From positions 45,372,329 through 45,436,328 of the forward strand of contig NW_023601212.1 in the NCBI RefSeq assembly GCF_014898055.3: a stretch of DNA of 64,000 nucleotides, in the 5' to 3' direction. Both the position numbers and the translations under genes were made by a program. Below the pieces are notes generated by a model, which saw only the letters and a program-made list of their open reading frames with translations, had not been told where the DNA came from and did not search any database. Shown here piece by piece: positions 44,182 to 56,468 of this stretch (its first letter is position 1; every line of letters begins with the position of its first letter). The DNA is from Talpa occidentalis (Eukaryota > Chordata > Mammalia > Eulipotyphla > Talpidae).

Positions 44182-44225
44182 TCCATATGCTTTTTAATAA
44201 ATAGGTTACCATAAAAGTTTTACAT

Positions 44226-47118
44226 AATTACCATCTTTTCCTCTTTACTATAACACTCAATGAAACCTGAATCTTTCAGCTAAGAACAAAAGTATGAATT
44301 TGGTTTTTTGTATAACATGATTTGATGGCCATACTGCCATAAAAAAACCTCAATTATGATCATCTATCCTGGTGCCAATGTCTGGAGACATGTTTTCCAG
44401 GACTGACATGGAAGAGAGGAGTTGAAGTGCCCCTAAAGCACATTTGATCTAGTCTATAGTGTTTCTCATGCCTGTCTTATTTCAACTTCCCATCAATTTT
44501 CCCTAAATAAATGCCCATCACTTGAATACAGTGACAATAATCTAGGTCTTTCTTCAAGTTAAATTTTAAAAAAAATAGAAAAACAAAACAATAAACAATG
44601 ACAGAGCTTGTCGTTGGCCATTTTTAGTCTTCTCTGTATATATCTCATCTATCTAGTGAAGATTGAATAGCTTTTCAGTTAACTGTTCACTGTAAGGTTG
44701 AGTACAATTGTATCTTGCATTTCCCTTATTTCATTTCAGAGCATAATTGTTGCTTGGATCATTGTGCCAGAGGGGCCTTAAGCAATTCAATAGTTTAAGA
44801 GAGTTTCTTGGACATTTGCCATGAGTCAGTATTTCCTTCAACTGTGAATAAATGGACTCAGAAACTATGAATCCAAGAGACTAAAATCTAGCCCATTTCA
44901 TTTCCAGGCAATCATTTTGTTTGCTTTCAACTCTGTAATCTCTGTTAGCAAATAAAAAAAAAAATCTCACTTTCTCATCCACTAAATGATAAAGGAATAT
45001 ATGCAACTGGTCATTGATATTTAAAAATAAAAGAAAGAGCAAAACAACTGAAAAGGAAACAATAGTGACTTGGGAACATCCTTTGACTTGGCCTGTGGCT
45101 GGTTTGCTTGCACTTTTACAAATATTTGAAAGAGAACCTCCTGGTAGACATCTGAGAAAGCTACTGCCTACTGTCATTATATACAGAAATAAGGAAACTA
45201 TGGAAAAGTTCTTTAAACTGTTGTTTGGTTAAGTGAAACTTCCATTCAATGCCTTATTAAAAATTAGCAGGAGACCTTGTCAGGTCAAGAAAGTCTTCCT
45301 TGATGTTGGAAAAAAATCCAAAAACAAGTATTGTGTGCTAAGTATATTTCTAATATGATTGTGAAAATATCCCACAGCAGGTTAATTTTCACGACCTCTA
45401 TTATATTAGTTAAAATTTTTCTTAAACTTAGTAATTTTATCATACATATTACCACTTCCCTACCCCTTTTCCTTGGGCCATAAGTAATACCCTTAATGTC
45501 AGGCATAAGTTCTTTGGCAGTGTCTGTGTGAAAACCTTTATGATCTTCTGCGTAATATTAAATGAAGAAGGAATATATTTGTGTAATTAGTTTGTGTCAT
45601 CAAAATTGTGTCCATCTTATCTTCAAGGATATGGTGGGGCTATAAGAAGCTGCTTACTTGTATTTTTCTCATATATCACAAAGTTCAATGCACAATTCTG
45701 CATACATGATTTTTATGAAACTGGAGACTTGCTTACCTAAATAATTTACACAGTGATCTATTGAAATATTATTTCTATCTTACCTAATCTAGCCTTACTA
45801 TTCAGGGACATAGAAAAATAAATAACTGATAAAGTATAATTTACAAGATAATATTTGTACATATGTCTAAAACTGTTGAACCATATTTTCTAATTATATA
45901 TTTTATGGAACCTATATTTTATAAAATCACATGTTCATATTTCAGTTGTGTTATAATTTTTAAATCACATCCATGCCTATTGGTATTAATATATACAGCA
46001 ATGTAAGCATTCAGTGTTGTTTAAATAATGTGACAAAATTTAGATAGCAATTTTACTAAATCTCTAGTATTTATGCACAGATACATTAAATGTAGACAAC
46101 CACATTATATATGACTAATACTCTCCATTTCGTTTTACTTGAATTTGTCTTCTGTGCTTTACATTTCAGAGTCAATAACTCTTTCCTCCCATATCACATG
46201 CCCTGTCAACTTTCTTGTGTCTGAATAATTTTAAATGAAACCCTGTTTATCACTGCAGACTCAGTTTCATATACCCTTCTGACAAGAGGATTATTAGATT
46301 TTTACCTCAGATGTACACAATAACAGAAAAATCCTTTAAATGACTACCTTTTAAAATCAGCATTGCAGTTATATTCTCACTTATTCTTTAAAAATTCTTT
46401 AAAAATAAAAATTCTTAACAAATAATATAACAAATATTTGTAAAGTTCTTAGTGCTCTTCCTCTTTTCGGCTACAGCTGATAGATCTTAGGTTTTTAGAA
46501 TTACTTTTGTAGACTGTCAATCTAGAAAGGATAAATTTTATGAAATGAATCTAGGTTGTAGCACACCAAAATTAGGAATCCCCAGAAGTTGGAAGAGATG
46601 CTGGTATGGATTCTGAATGGTGCACAGAAACTTTGCTTGCATTGAAGCAGTTTGAAAATTACAGTTACAGTTAAAATGGAAAATTCCAGTAAAAAAATGA
46701 GTTGTTTTGTAAACACAATGTTAAATAATACCTTTAGCAATTCTATTTGCTCCCCCATTAGATCATATGCAAATTCTAAGTTACCAAAATTCATTAAAAT
46801 TAAATTATCACTTCCATCTAAAAGGTTTGTACATCAGTCACTGATGCCTAAAAACTACACCTAGCAAAAATGAAAAGTAGGAAAAAAAATTCCCACTGGG
46901 AGTTGTTATACTTGAACTCTTGCTAGAAAATTTTGTTCTGTAATAAAATGTCAAGGAATTTCCAAACGCACATGTGAATTTAAAAAGACAAAAACATATT
47001 ACCCATCTTTGAGAAAAAAACTTTCAATTACTTAGAGTGGATAAGCATAAAAAATCTCTATCTACTTATTCTCTTAAAAATCTTGTTTAGATTTTCTATT
47101 TCAACCTGACCTTCCTTT
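44226..47118. other. Unique AT-rich non-coding DNA
   Basis: About 2.9 kb. No gene, RNA or confident repeat seen; frames are short and AT-biased. Confidence 0.5.
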
Positions 47119-47132
47119 CTTTAAAAGGATTT

Positions 47133-47387
47133 TTTTTAAGATTTCTTTTTGTTTATGCATATAAGAACTGGGGTGTAGGCCAGAGGTATGGGGAGGAGTA
47201 GTGAGAGGATTCACCAGAGACAGAATGGGGAGAAGAACAGGGTGATCTACTAAAATACACTACTGAAGGGAGCAGCGGGCAAGACAGCAGAGGTCTGCTG
47301 CACCATGTGTGTCAGCTCCTGCCCGAGGATAGAATTCAGACTGTAGTGGCTGCTTGATAGTTCTGACTTTAACCACCAGGGAGGCCC
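47133..47387 (-). mobile_element. SINE-9: tRNA-derived SINE
   Basis: Minus copy with a perfect TSD CTTTAAAAGGATTT (47119-47132 and 47388-47401). The tRNA-like head is shortened, with deletions before CCACCAGGGAGGCC. Confidence 0.94.
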
Positions 47388-49064
47388 CTTTAAAAGGATT
47401 TATCTTCCATGAAAATATGCTATAACCTTTATTTTCATATCTCATGTAAGTTAGAAATAGAAACAATAATCTGTATACTTTTAACTTCTTTATTCTAATA
47501 ACTGGACACTTAATATTTTGCATCTTATATTGCTAAAGGTTCACATATTTATTTTCATTAAACATTACTATTATTATGATTGTGTAATATCATTTAAATG
47601 ATCTGTTTGGGAGTTTCAGGAATGCTCTATTTATTTTAATTTTTTCTCTTGTCTATCTTCTAATAAGAAGGTTAAAGTTCTCTCAATTTAATAGTTGTCA
47701 ACATTGATCTTATATACAGGGATGAAATGTTATAGCAGAAAACTGTGTAACTCAAACCTGATTACAAAACATGTGATCAAAATAACTTGTAATAATTACG
47801 TGGTTTGCAAACATTGATTCAGTAACTACATTCCACCCACATACAGATCACTGTCTTCACCTGCCCTGCCCCTGTCACTCCACACCTTTTTTCACTTTTA
47901 CACTTTCATGGCTGTTTTCTCAGATGGACAGTCCCAGGTTTTCATTCTGCTAACCTCTGTACCCCTTTATGTGAATCCACAGGAATCACAAGTACTGTCT
48001 GCAAGAGTGCTTGTCCGCAGAAGAGCAGAGGAGATTCTGTTCTATTCCTGGGCATCCCAGAAAGTCCCTCAGTGCTTAGAATATGGGAATATGTAGAGAT
48101 TGGGAGTACTTCAGACTTCACTGAAATGTTGGTACTAAAGGAAATTTCACTTACCTTCTAATGTGGAAAGAACAGCCATCTTTTGTGCATTTCAGAATCT
48201 GAATGTTCCGAGTATCTAACTCTTCATAACTTTTTCTATTAAGATAGAATATCATGGCTATATTTTTAAAAGTGCTTTAATAGTACTTAATCACATTTAA
48301 TACAGGAACTTCTGGTGACTTCCACTACTTTCATCCCAGCATCACTGTAGACAAATAAACAACATCCAAGAAGACCATGATCTGGTTAGACAGTTGCTGG
48401 GAACACAAGCTTCACAGTCCTACAGTTTCCATTATGTTCACCTCATCTGGTACTTACTGACCACAATTTACTAACAGCAATCATACATATTCATGAGAAG
48501 AGGACTTATTTCCCTAAATTCAGAAATTTTGTATATCAGCATTTCAATCTCAGCAATGAATTTAAATTCATTGTTGCCTCACTAGTATTGATTTCCCTCC
48601 CTCTTGTCCTGCTTCTTGTCTTTTCTTTCCCCCCTCTCTCTTTTTATTTTATAAAACTGGCTTCCTTGTTTTTAGCAGAAAAGCTGGCTCTCATCTATGG
48701 TTTTCATTTCTTATTACATGGTTCATGGATCAAAGTAAAAGAAGTCTGAAAGTAAAATAATTTTAGAAGACTCTGTCCTAAGATGTTTAACTGAAAGTGA
48801 ATTACAAGATGAAGTCTAGAAAAATATTTCTGGGGAATTTTCTCTGATTGGTGATTGTGGTGACAGTGGTGGTATGTGTGGGTGGGTGTGCCCATGTGTG
48901 GATGGGGGAGTTTCCTTGCCATACTGTCCAAAATTTATTTCCCACTCCTGACATTCTAAACGTTACACAGACTTTGCTAAGGATGTTATCCCTATTAGAA
49001 TTTTATAACCTGCGGCAAGGAATGGTGAACTACAGAACAGAAGTTTCAACAGTTAAAAACCTAG

Positions 49065-49345
49065 AATGAGGGGAAAAGGAGAGACTAGGGCAAAGAAAGT
49101 CAAAGTAACAATTTATGTGTTAGGATGATAGACAGAAGAGAGTAGGAGAGGGGAAGTCAGCAAAAGGAAGAAAGTGTTAGAGGGTAGAAAAGAGGTTGAG
49201 AAAAAAACAATATAAACAAGGAAATGTGAACAACTGGAGGGGGAGTTAACAGAATGATTAAGAAGAATGAGAAGCAAAGAAAAATAAAAGTCAAAAAGTG
49301 AAAAGAAATAAGTGGCAGAAAGAGTAGAGAGAATCAATAAAAAAT
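49065..49345. repeat. Purine-rich stretch
   Basis: About 280 bp made mostly of A and G on the plus strand (GAGAGTAGGAGAGGGGAAG, AAGAAGAATGAGAAGC and similar). No fixed period. Confidence 0.7.
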
Positions 49346-50208
49346 ATTGTATTTATCAAATCAAGGGCACATCTTAATAAAATACAAAGGGAAAGAATGC
49401 TATAATATCAAATTCATTTTATTAGCATTTGTATCAAAACTGAATTATTCAGTATACTTTAAGTAATTTCACACGGGAAATAGAAACAAAAATAAAGCTA
49501 TTCTAATATGCTTTTTGAGAAGAAAATATTATTTCCATTTTTCCTAATTCGCCCATTGTTTTGTTTGTGTCTGTGTACAGTGTGTATGCATAGGTGTATT
49601 TATAGATTCAAGGCTGTTTCCATTGTTAATATTCAACTATATCTTTATATTTGACAAAAATGATTATATAATTGAAAATTTCCAGGGAGTTAGCATAAAG
49701 ATTAATAGCATAGAGATTAATAGTCACTTGAATTCCACAATTTGAAGTTTTGAAAAGAGACCTACCTGATTTGAAACAATTAAATGATTAATTAAATTTT
49801 CCCAATGGCATGAAGCCTGCTATTAAAATTTAAATTTCTTTTATCAGAGAGTAACTTACTGTCTGTAAACTCCATAATATTAATAGCCACATGCAAAAGG
49901 AAATCAGGAGAGAAACTAGTTCACAGGAAAATAGAAACCATTTATTTCAATGGAGGCTGAGATCTCAAGTTAAAATTATCTCACCAATGTAATATAAGGA
50001 AGACATCTATATAATGACAGAAACATAACAACTTTCAAATGGTCAGTGAATGTGTTGCAAAGGTTTTATGACTAGTTATAGAATTGCATTAAATTATTTA
50101 AGATTTTATTATATAATTAACACTTACTAATGACTTAGGATCAATGTGATTGATCTTAATGTGTGTGATCTTAGCAAATTTGTTTTCTGTGCTGCAGGAA
50201 GAAATACT

Positions 50209-50234
50209 AAGCCACAGTAGTATTACTGTGGCTT
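50209..50234. other. Perfect 11-bp inverted repeat, 4-base loop
   Basis: AAGCCACAGTA, loop GTAT, TACTGTGGCTT. The stem does not extend into the flanks. No T-run follows, so it is not a terminator. Confidence 0.6.
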
Positions 50235-51269
50235 TTACAATAGCTATACACAGACTAAAAGCCAAATCTGTCAAAATAGCTCCAGAGCAAGTCCAAAAGG
50301 AGTCTGGCTTTCTGGAAGCTGCCTCTGACAAGAAACAAGGGAGAAAAGAAAAATTGGCCCATATTCACTAGCAACTTTAATTTATTTCAACAGAAGCACT
50401 TCCAAGATCACTGATTTGTAAAATGTGCCCAGAGCTGAGCCTTTAGGAGCACTTCCAGAAAATGTATTATTTTCCTCTTTGCCAAATCTGTTTTATTTAT
50501 TATTGAATTCACACAATACACTCATTTCCCTGGCCTCAGGACATTTTTTTAAGCTATTAAAAAGAATCCCAGCTATTCTGGCTTAGCATTGAATATTGTA
50601 AGGAAGGTAAATACACATTCAACAAAAATGCCTATGCTCTCCAGGAAAAAGATTACTTGTAAAATCAAATGGACGACTACTGTTGCTAATGTGGGAAGTG
50701 GTGCGTGTGGATTGGCATAGTGTCTGCCAGCATAGAGGGTGAACAAATGGGGATGGAAATTTGAATCTACCCCCCAGACACCTGGGTCCACTATGAATTA
50801 GACAGTGTGGGTTGAAATGAAGAGAGGTGATTGCCCAAATCATTTTCCAGTCTGCTACAAGAATCACCTGTCACAGTCACACGAAAGAGTTGCATGTTGC
50901 CCTTCCCTCATCCAGTGGGAAGGGATACCAGGCAGAAAGAACCACAAATGTGGTTTCTGTTTTGCTTTTCCTTCTTAGTTCCTCAGATGTTGGCCGAGCA
51001 TGAGTTCACTCTGATGGTTCAGCATAGATCATCTCACAGCATAGGTCAAAACCCACATCAGTTTTGTTAGCTTTCTTCTGTCTCTTAATGTATCAGTGGA
51101 TCAAAAGAGATGTCTAAACTTTTTATCAGTGCAAAGGAAATTAATAAAGCAAACAACTAGTTTGAGAAAATGATGCTGTTCATTTTTGGACATTTGAAAA
51201 ATGAGAACTTTCCAGGCCAAAGAAATCATCTCAGATAATGAAGCCCACTGGACTTGCCTATTCTCTTGC

Positions 51270-51800
51270 TATCTTCCTGAGCCCTCTTAAGGACAGCTTA
51301 AGTCCTACATCACTGGGTGTCCAGAAAACACACTCTAGTGCATAAGACCTTCAATAAAAGAATCTTAAGATGATTAGTGAACAGTAGAGAAAAGAGAGGA
51401 TAAAGAATATAATTAAAATATTTTCCAATTTAATATCCAATGTTACTCATCCACTCATAAGTAAATGCCTGGCCAAACAGTTGCCCTAAGGCAGGACCAC
51501 TGAGGCCCTAAATCTTGCCATGTGTCTAAGGCACTTTCTGGGGGCCCATAGGAAAAGAGCAGAAGGGGCCAAGCAAATCTGGGAGGAAAAGAGCAAAATC
51601 AAAATCAAAGTCAAGAAAAAACCTGCCATTGTCAGTCTTCCCACAGGTCTCTCTCACTCACATTTCTTTCTTTCCAGTGTCTTCTTCCATGTCCCCAAGT
51701 CTCTGGTTTAAGTCCAAGGTCGAGAACTAAGTGTGCTTCTTCATATGTCTCTCTGCTCTACATGTCTCTTCCAGTCTTTTATTCATTCCTCTTCTCTTCC
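51270..51800. repeat. Dispersed ~0.55-kb repeat, copy 2 (unclassified)
   Basis: Collinear with 28225-28790: GTGCATAAGACCTTCAATAAAAGAAT, CATAAGTAAATGCCTGGCCAAACAG, GACCACTGAGGCCCTAAATC, AGCAAAATCAAAATCAAAGTCAAGA and GGTTTAAGTCCAAGGTCGAGAA match in order. Confidence 0.7.
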
Positions 51801-51964
51801 CAAGTTCTTCTCCCAGTCTTTTTCTAATTTTCCTCAGCATCCCCTCCGGGGTCAGCTCCACCCTTTTTTGGGTGGAGCAAGAACCTGGGACCTCTTCAAG
51901 AACCTGGGATATCACATTAGACTATCAGGTCTAGAGGCAGCATGCCAACACATTGCTTTATGAG

Positions 51965-52075
51965 CTAGTTATATCCTTACCCCTAATTCAAATATTGAAA
52001 TCCCAACACCCCAGTATCAATAATGTGACTGAAAGAGTCCTTAAAGCTTAAATAATGTCATTAGGGTTAGGAGAC
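51965..52075 (+). repeat. Possible old LTR (MaLR/MER-like) fragment
   Basis: TTGAAATCCCAACACCCCAGTATC, ATGTGACTGAAAGAGTCCTTAAAG, ATAATGTCATTAGGGTTAGG resembles the start of old mammalian LTRs. By eye only. Confidence 0.4.
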
Positions 52076-52079
52076 TATA

Positions 52080-52700
52080 TCATTAGATGGAAAATTACTA
52101 ATAGTAAATATTAAGGATAAGGTAGGGTGTTGTCCAAACCAACCTGACAGAATTCTTGTTGAAGGCAGACCAGGGTGATCAGACACCATTCAGGGTGATG
52201 GAGAGTAAGAGTAGAAAACCTGGGATGAAGCCATCCCCAGACCAGAAACTTGAGGTCCTGGTGGAAATAATTAACATAGCTGTTAAACCAGCTATAGAAA
52301 AGAAAATCCTTAGAGGCCCATTGATATGCATATAAAGGGCCATTATAGAAAATCATTGACCCCTACAAATCAACCTAGTCACACCCTAGAAGTGATCAAT
52401 TTAGCAATAAATAACAATTCTACAAAGGAATGGTCCCACCTCAAAAGAAGAACACTGTATCAGTACAAGTTCTGCACTAGCAAAAAGCAGCTCTCCTGTC
52501 TGTCTATTATGCAAGTGCCTCTTTTTCTTTCTTTTCTTCCTAATAAACTTTTCTTTTTAAAATGTTACCTTTGCCTGCCTGTGTCTGTCCAAATGTCTCC
52601 AGGATAAACTTGCTGTGTGCCGCTGAAAGGGGAACTCTGTCGAAACTTTTCTCAGAGGTAACCCAAGGACCCCACTCACTGAATCTAAAACCTCATCACA
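52080..52700 (+). repeat. Possible unclassified LTR-like element
   Basis: TATAAAGGGC at 52330, CCTAATAAACTTTTC near 52540 as a possible poly(A) signal, and a T-rich and CTGTCTGTC-rich end resemble LTR promoter and R/U5 layout. Part of its start (CTGACAGAATTCTTGTTGAA, 52145) recurs in altered form at 52787-52830 (GATTCCTGTTGAAATTGGACCA). Boundaries and identity uncertain. Confidence 0.3.
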
Positions 52701-53133
52701 AAGACATCACAGGGGATGATCAAAAATCAAGAACTGAATTAGATAACCAAAGTGATCAGATATAGAGCTTGGTGGATTCTAGCTAAACTGACAGTAGGAT
52801 GCAAGATTCCTGTTGAAATTGGACCATATGGAAGTAAACACAGAAATCCCAAATTCATGGCCTACTTGAGGACAGAGTTCAGAGAAGCTTAAGCAGAGTT
52901 TAGTAAAGGAGAGGATTATTCAACCCTGAACCAGGGTGTCTGGTATCCTAGAAGAAGAGATGAGGACACGGATAGTGACAGCAGTAAAACCATGTGAGAA
53001 TACAGCAAGAAGCCTGACCATCTACAAACTAAGAAGAAAAGACTCATAGGAAACCAACTCTGATGACACCTTGATCTTCCAGTCTTTGATAAGTCTGCAA
53101 AAGGGTGAACAAGGCACAAACATAGTATAGGAA

Positions 53134-53233
53134 NNNNNNNNNNNNNNNNNNNNNNNNNNNNNNNNNNNNNNNNNNNNNNNNNNNNNNNNNNNNNNNNNNN
53201 NNNNNNNNNNNNNNNNNNNNNNNNNNNNNNNNN
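53134..53233. other. Assembly gap, exactly 100 N
   Basis: Scaffold placeholder. The sequence after it starts inside an L1 (CCTGCTATGAGTGAGACC) and soon repeats sequence from before the gap. Confidence 0.98.
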
Positions 53234-56200
53234 CCTGCTATGAGTGAGACCATCCGGTATTTTTCTTTTTCTTTTTGGCTTATTTCGCTGAGCATGATCC
53301 CTTCCAGCGCCATCCATGTTCTGCAAATTGCATGTGTTTATCTTTTTTGAATGCTGAGTAATTTTCCATGGTATATATGTACCACATCTTCTTGATCCAG
53401 TCATCTATTTTTGGGCATTTGGGTTGTTTCCAGCTTAGCTATTGTAAACAGTGCTGCTATAAACATAGGAGTGCAGGTGCCTCTTTGGAATTGATGTTTC
53501 TGTGTCCTTTGGGTAAATACCTAGGAGTGGAATTTGGATCATATGGAAGCTCTATGTTTAGTAGGTCCAGAAATCTCCACACAGCTCTCCATAGTGTTGA
53601 CCAGTTTGCACTCGCCCACAACAGTGCACAAGAGTTCCTTTTTCCTCCACATCCTCGCCAACATTTGTTGTTGCTAGTTTTTTTAATATGTGCCATTCTC
53701 ACTGGTGTGAGATGGTATCTCATGGTAGTTTTGATTTGCATTTCCCTGATTACAAGTGATGTTGAACATTTTTCATATGCCTGTTGGCCATTTTGCATTT
53801 CCTCTTCAGAGAAGTTTCTTTTAGCTCTTCTGCCCATTTTTTGACAGGATTATTTTCTTTGTTGTTGCTGAGTCTCATCAGCTCTTTGCAGATTTTTGTG
53901 ATCAGTCCTTTATCATTAGTGTTGGGTGCAAAAATGTTCTCCCAGTTGGTGGGGTTTCTCTTTGTTTTTGTTATTGTCTCTTTTGCTGTGCAGAAGCTCT
54001 TTAATTTGATGTAGTCCCAGCTGTTTATCTTTCTCTTCACTATCACTGCTTTGGGTGATGTGTCTGTAAGATGTCTTTGATGTGCAAATCCCGTAGTGTT
54101 TCGCCTATATTTCCTTCTATATATTTTATGGTTTCAGGTCTTATGTCTAGTTCTTTAATCCATTTTGAGTTGATTTTTGTGTATGGTGTGAGGTAGTGGT
54201 CAAGCTTCATTCTTTTGCATGTAGCGACCCAGTTTCCCAGCACCATTTATTGAGCAAACTTTCTTTGCTCCAATGCATAGTCTTTGCTCCTTTGTCAAAG
54301 ATTAGTTGACCATAAATCTGTGGTTTATTTCTGGATTTTCTATTCGATTCCATTGGTCTGTATGTCTGTTCTTGTTCCAATACCATGCAGTTTTGATGAT
54401 TATGGCTTTGTAGTATAGTTTGAAGTCTGGAGTGTGATGCCTCCATTTCCTTCTTTTTTTTTCAGTAGAGCTTTGGCTATTCGGGGTTTTGGTGATTCCA
54501 TATGAATTTCATCAATAATTGTTCTATTTCTTTGAAGAATGCCATTGAGATTTTGATTGGAATAGCATTGAATCTGTATATTGCTTTTGGTAGGATGGCC
54601 ATTTTAATAATGTTTATTCTTCCAATCCATGAGCAGGGGATGTCTTTCCATTTCTTTGTGTCTTCTTCTATTTCTTTTAACAGTGTTTTATAGTTTTCTT
54701 TGTATAGGTCCTTTACCTCTTTTGTTAGATTTATTCCCAAATATTTGATTTTTTTTGTTTCGATAATAAAAGGGGTGTTTTTTTTTCTTCTTCTTCAGAA
54801 TTATTGTTTGTGTATAGGAAGGCTACTGACTTTTGCGTGTTGATTTGTATCCTGCCACTTTACTGAATTGATTGATGAGTTGAATTAGTTTTTCTGTGGA
54901 GATTTTGGGGTTCTCTATGTATATTATCATATCATCTGCAAATAGTGATAGTTTGACTTCTTCTTTTCCTATTTGGATTCCTTGGATGTCTTTCTCTTGT
55001 CTTATTGCTCTGGCTAGGACTTCCAGTATTATATTGAAAAGCAGTGGTGAGAGTGGACATCCTTGTCTTGTTCCAGATCTTAATGGAATTGCTTTCAGCT
55101 TTTCACCATTGAGAATGATACTGGCTGTTGGCTTGTCATAGATGGCCTTTATGATGTTGAGGTATGTTCCTTGTATCCCCAGAATTTCAAGGGCTTTTAT
55201 CATGAATGGGTGTTGCACTTTGTCGAAAGCTTTCTCAGCATCTATTGATATTATCATATGGTTTTTATATTTCTTTTTGTTGATGTGTTGGATAACGTTG
55301 ATTGATTTTCGGATGTTAAACCATCCTTGTGCCCCTGGAATGAATCCAACTTGGTCGTGGTGAATTATCTTATGGATACATTGTTGGATTCTGATAGCTA
55401 AAATTTTATTGAGGATTTTTGCATCAGTGTTCATTAGGGAGATTGGCCTGTAGTTTTCCTTTTTTGTGTTGTCCTTATTCGGTTTTGGTATTAGTGTAAT
55501 ATTGGCTTCATAGAACGTGTTTGGTATTGTCCCTTCCTTCTCAATTTTTTGGAAGAGTTTGTGAAGGATAGGCACTAATTCGTCTCTGAATGTTTGGTAG
55601 AATTCATTTGTAAATCCATCAGGTCCTGGGCTTTTGTTTTGGGGAGGTTTTTAATTACCATTTCAATTTCGCTGCTTGTAATTGGTCTGTTTAGGTGTTC
55701 TATTTCTTCTTTATCTAGCTTTGGGTGATTGTAGAGTTGTAGGAATTTGTCCATCTCCTCTAGATTGTTGAACTTGTTTCCATATAACTGTTCATAGTAG
55801 TTACTGATTATTCTTTTGATTTCTGCTGTGTCCGTTGTGATTTCTCCTCTTTCATTTATGATTCTGTGTATTTGTGCTTTCTCCCTTTTTTCCTTTGTGA
55901 GCCTGGCTAGGGGTTTGTCTATTTTTTTATTTTTTCAAAGAACCAGCTCTTGGTTTCATTGATCTTTTGGATTGTTTTTTTAGTTTCAATTTCATTTATT
56001 TCTGCTTTGGTTTTTATTATTTCTTTTCTTCTACTGGTTTTGGGGTTTTTTTGTTGTTTTTCTAGATCTTTGAGCTTCGAGATTAGGTTGTTTCTTTGAG
56101 TTCTTTCTTGTTTTTTGATGTGAGCTTCTATTGCTATATATTTTCCTCTTATTACTGCTTTTGCTGCATCCCATACATTTAGGATATTGGTGTCCTCCTT

Positions 56201-56468
56201 GTCATTCAATTCAAAGAATTTTTTAATTTCTTCTTTGATCTCCTCGTTAGTCCAGTGGTCTTCCAGTAGTGTGGCTTTTAATCTCCATGAGGTAGGAAAG
56301 TTCCTTGCCTTCTTTTTATGGTTTATTTCTAGTTTGATGCCTTCATGGTCAGAAAAGATGGTTGATATGATTTCAATCTTGGTGTATCTGTTGATGTTTG
56401 TCTTGTGCCCCAGTATGTGATCGATCCTGGAGAATGATCCGTGTGCGCTTGAGAAAAATGTGTACTCC
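53234..56468 (-). mobile_element. L1-E: left arm of an L1 palindrome, minus strand
   Basis: Begins at the gap near the L1 ORF2 stop and runs backwards through ORF2 to the endonuclease region, where it meets L1-F. It mirrors 56461-59713. About 18 bases are missing relative to the other arm, mostly single-base losses in the first 1.6 kb beside the gap, for example near 53433, 53535 and 54069. Confidence 0.93.
53234..56468 (-). pseudogene. L1-E ORF2 (part), frameshifted near the gap
   Basis: Carries the endonuclease end, RT (open 55575-54823, including [24 protein letters not shown] and FADDM) and C-terminal domain in pieces. Breaks cluster in the 1.6 kb nearest the gap, while the distal part has few. 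This fits poor consensus at a contig end. No ORF1 and no endonuclease N-terminus are present. Confidence 0.85.
56461..56468. other. Centre of the L1 palindrome
   Basis: GAGAAAAATG, 8 bp (TGTACTCC), CATTTTTCTC. Both sides are L1 endonuclease-region sequence; the 8 bp continue the left arm's L1 sequence. No TSD or poly(A) lies at the junction. Confidence 0.9.

Larger units (their letters stand above)
40146..44225 (+). repeat. Duplicated block, copy 1
   Basis: Near-identical to 59922-64000 at a constant offset of 19775-19776 bases, in the same orientation. Differences by eye are about 20 substitutions plus a few 1-4-bp indels, many of them CpG transitions. All five SINEs in the block are present in both copies at the same places, so the copies share one recent origin or are alleles. 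Copy 2 runs off the window end. Confidence 0.97.
47402..51269. other. Unique AT-rich non-coding DNA
   Basis: About 3.9 kb with no gene recognised. Two local oddities: a purine-rich stretch (49065-49345) and a perfect short hairpin (50209-50234). A frame at 50150-50371 overlaps the hairpin and has no known domain. Confidence 0.5.

Noticed and set aside
50209..50234. microRNA precursor or terminator
   Set aside because: Stem of only 11 bp that does not extend, and no T-run follows.
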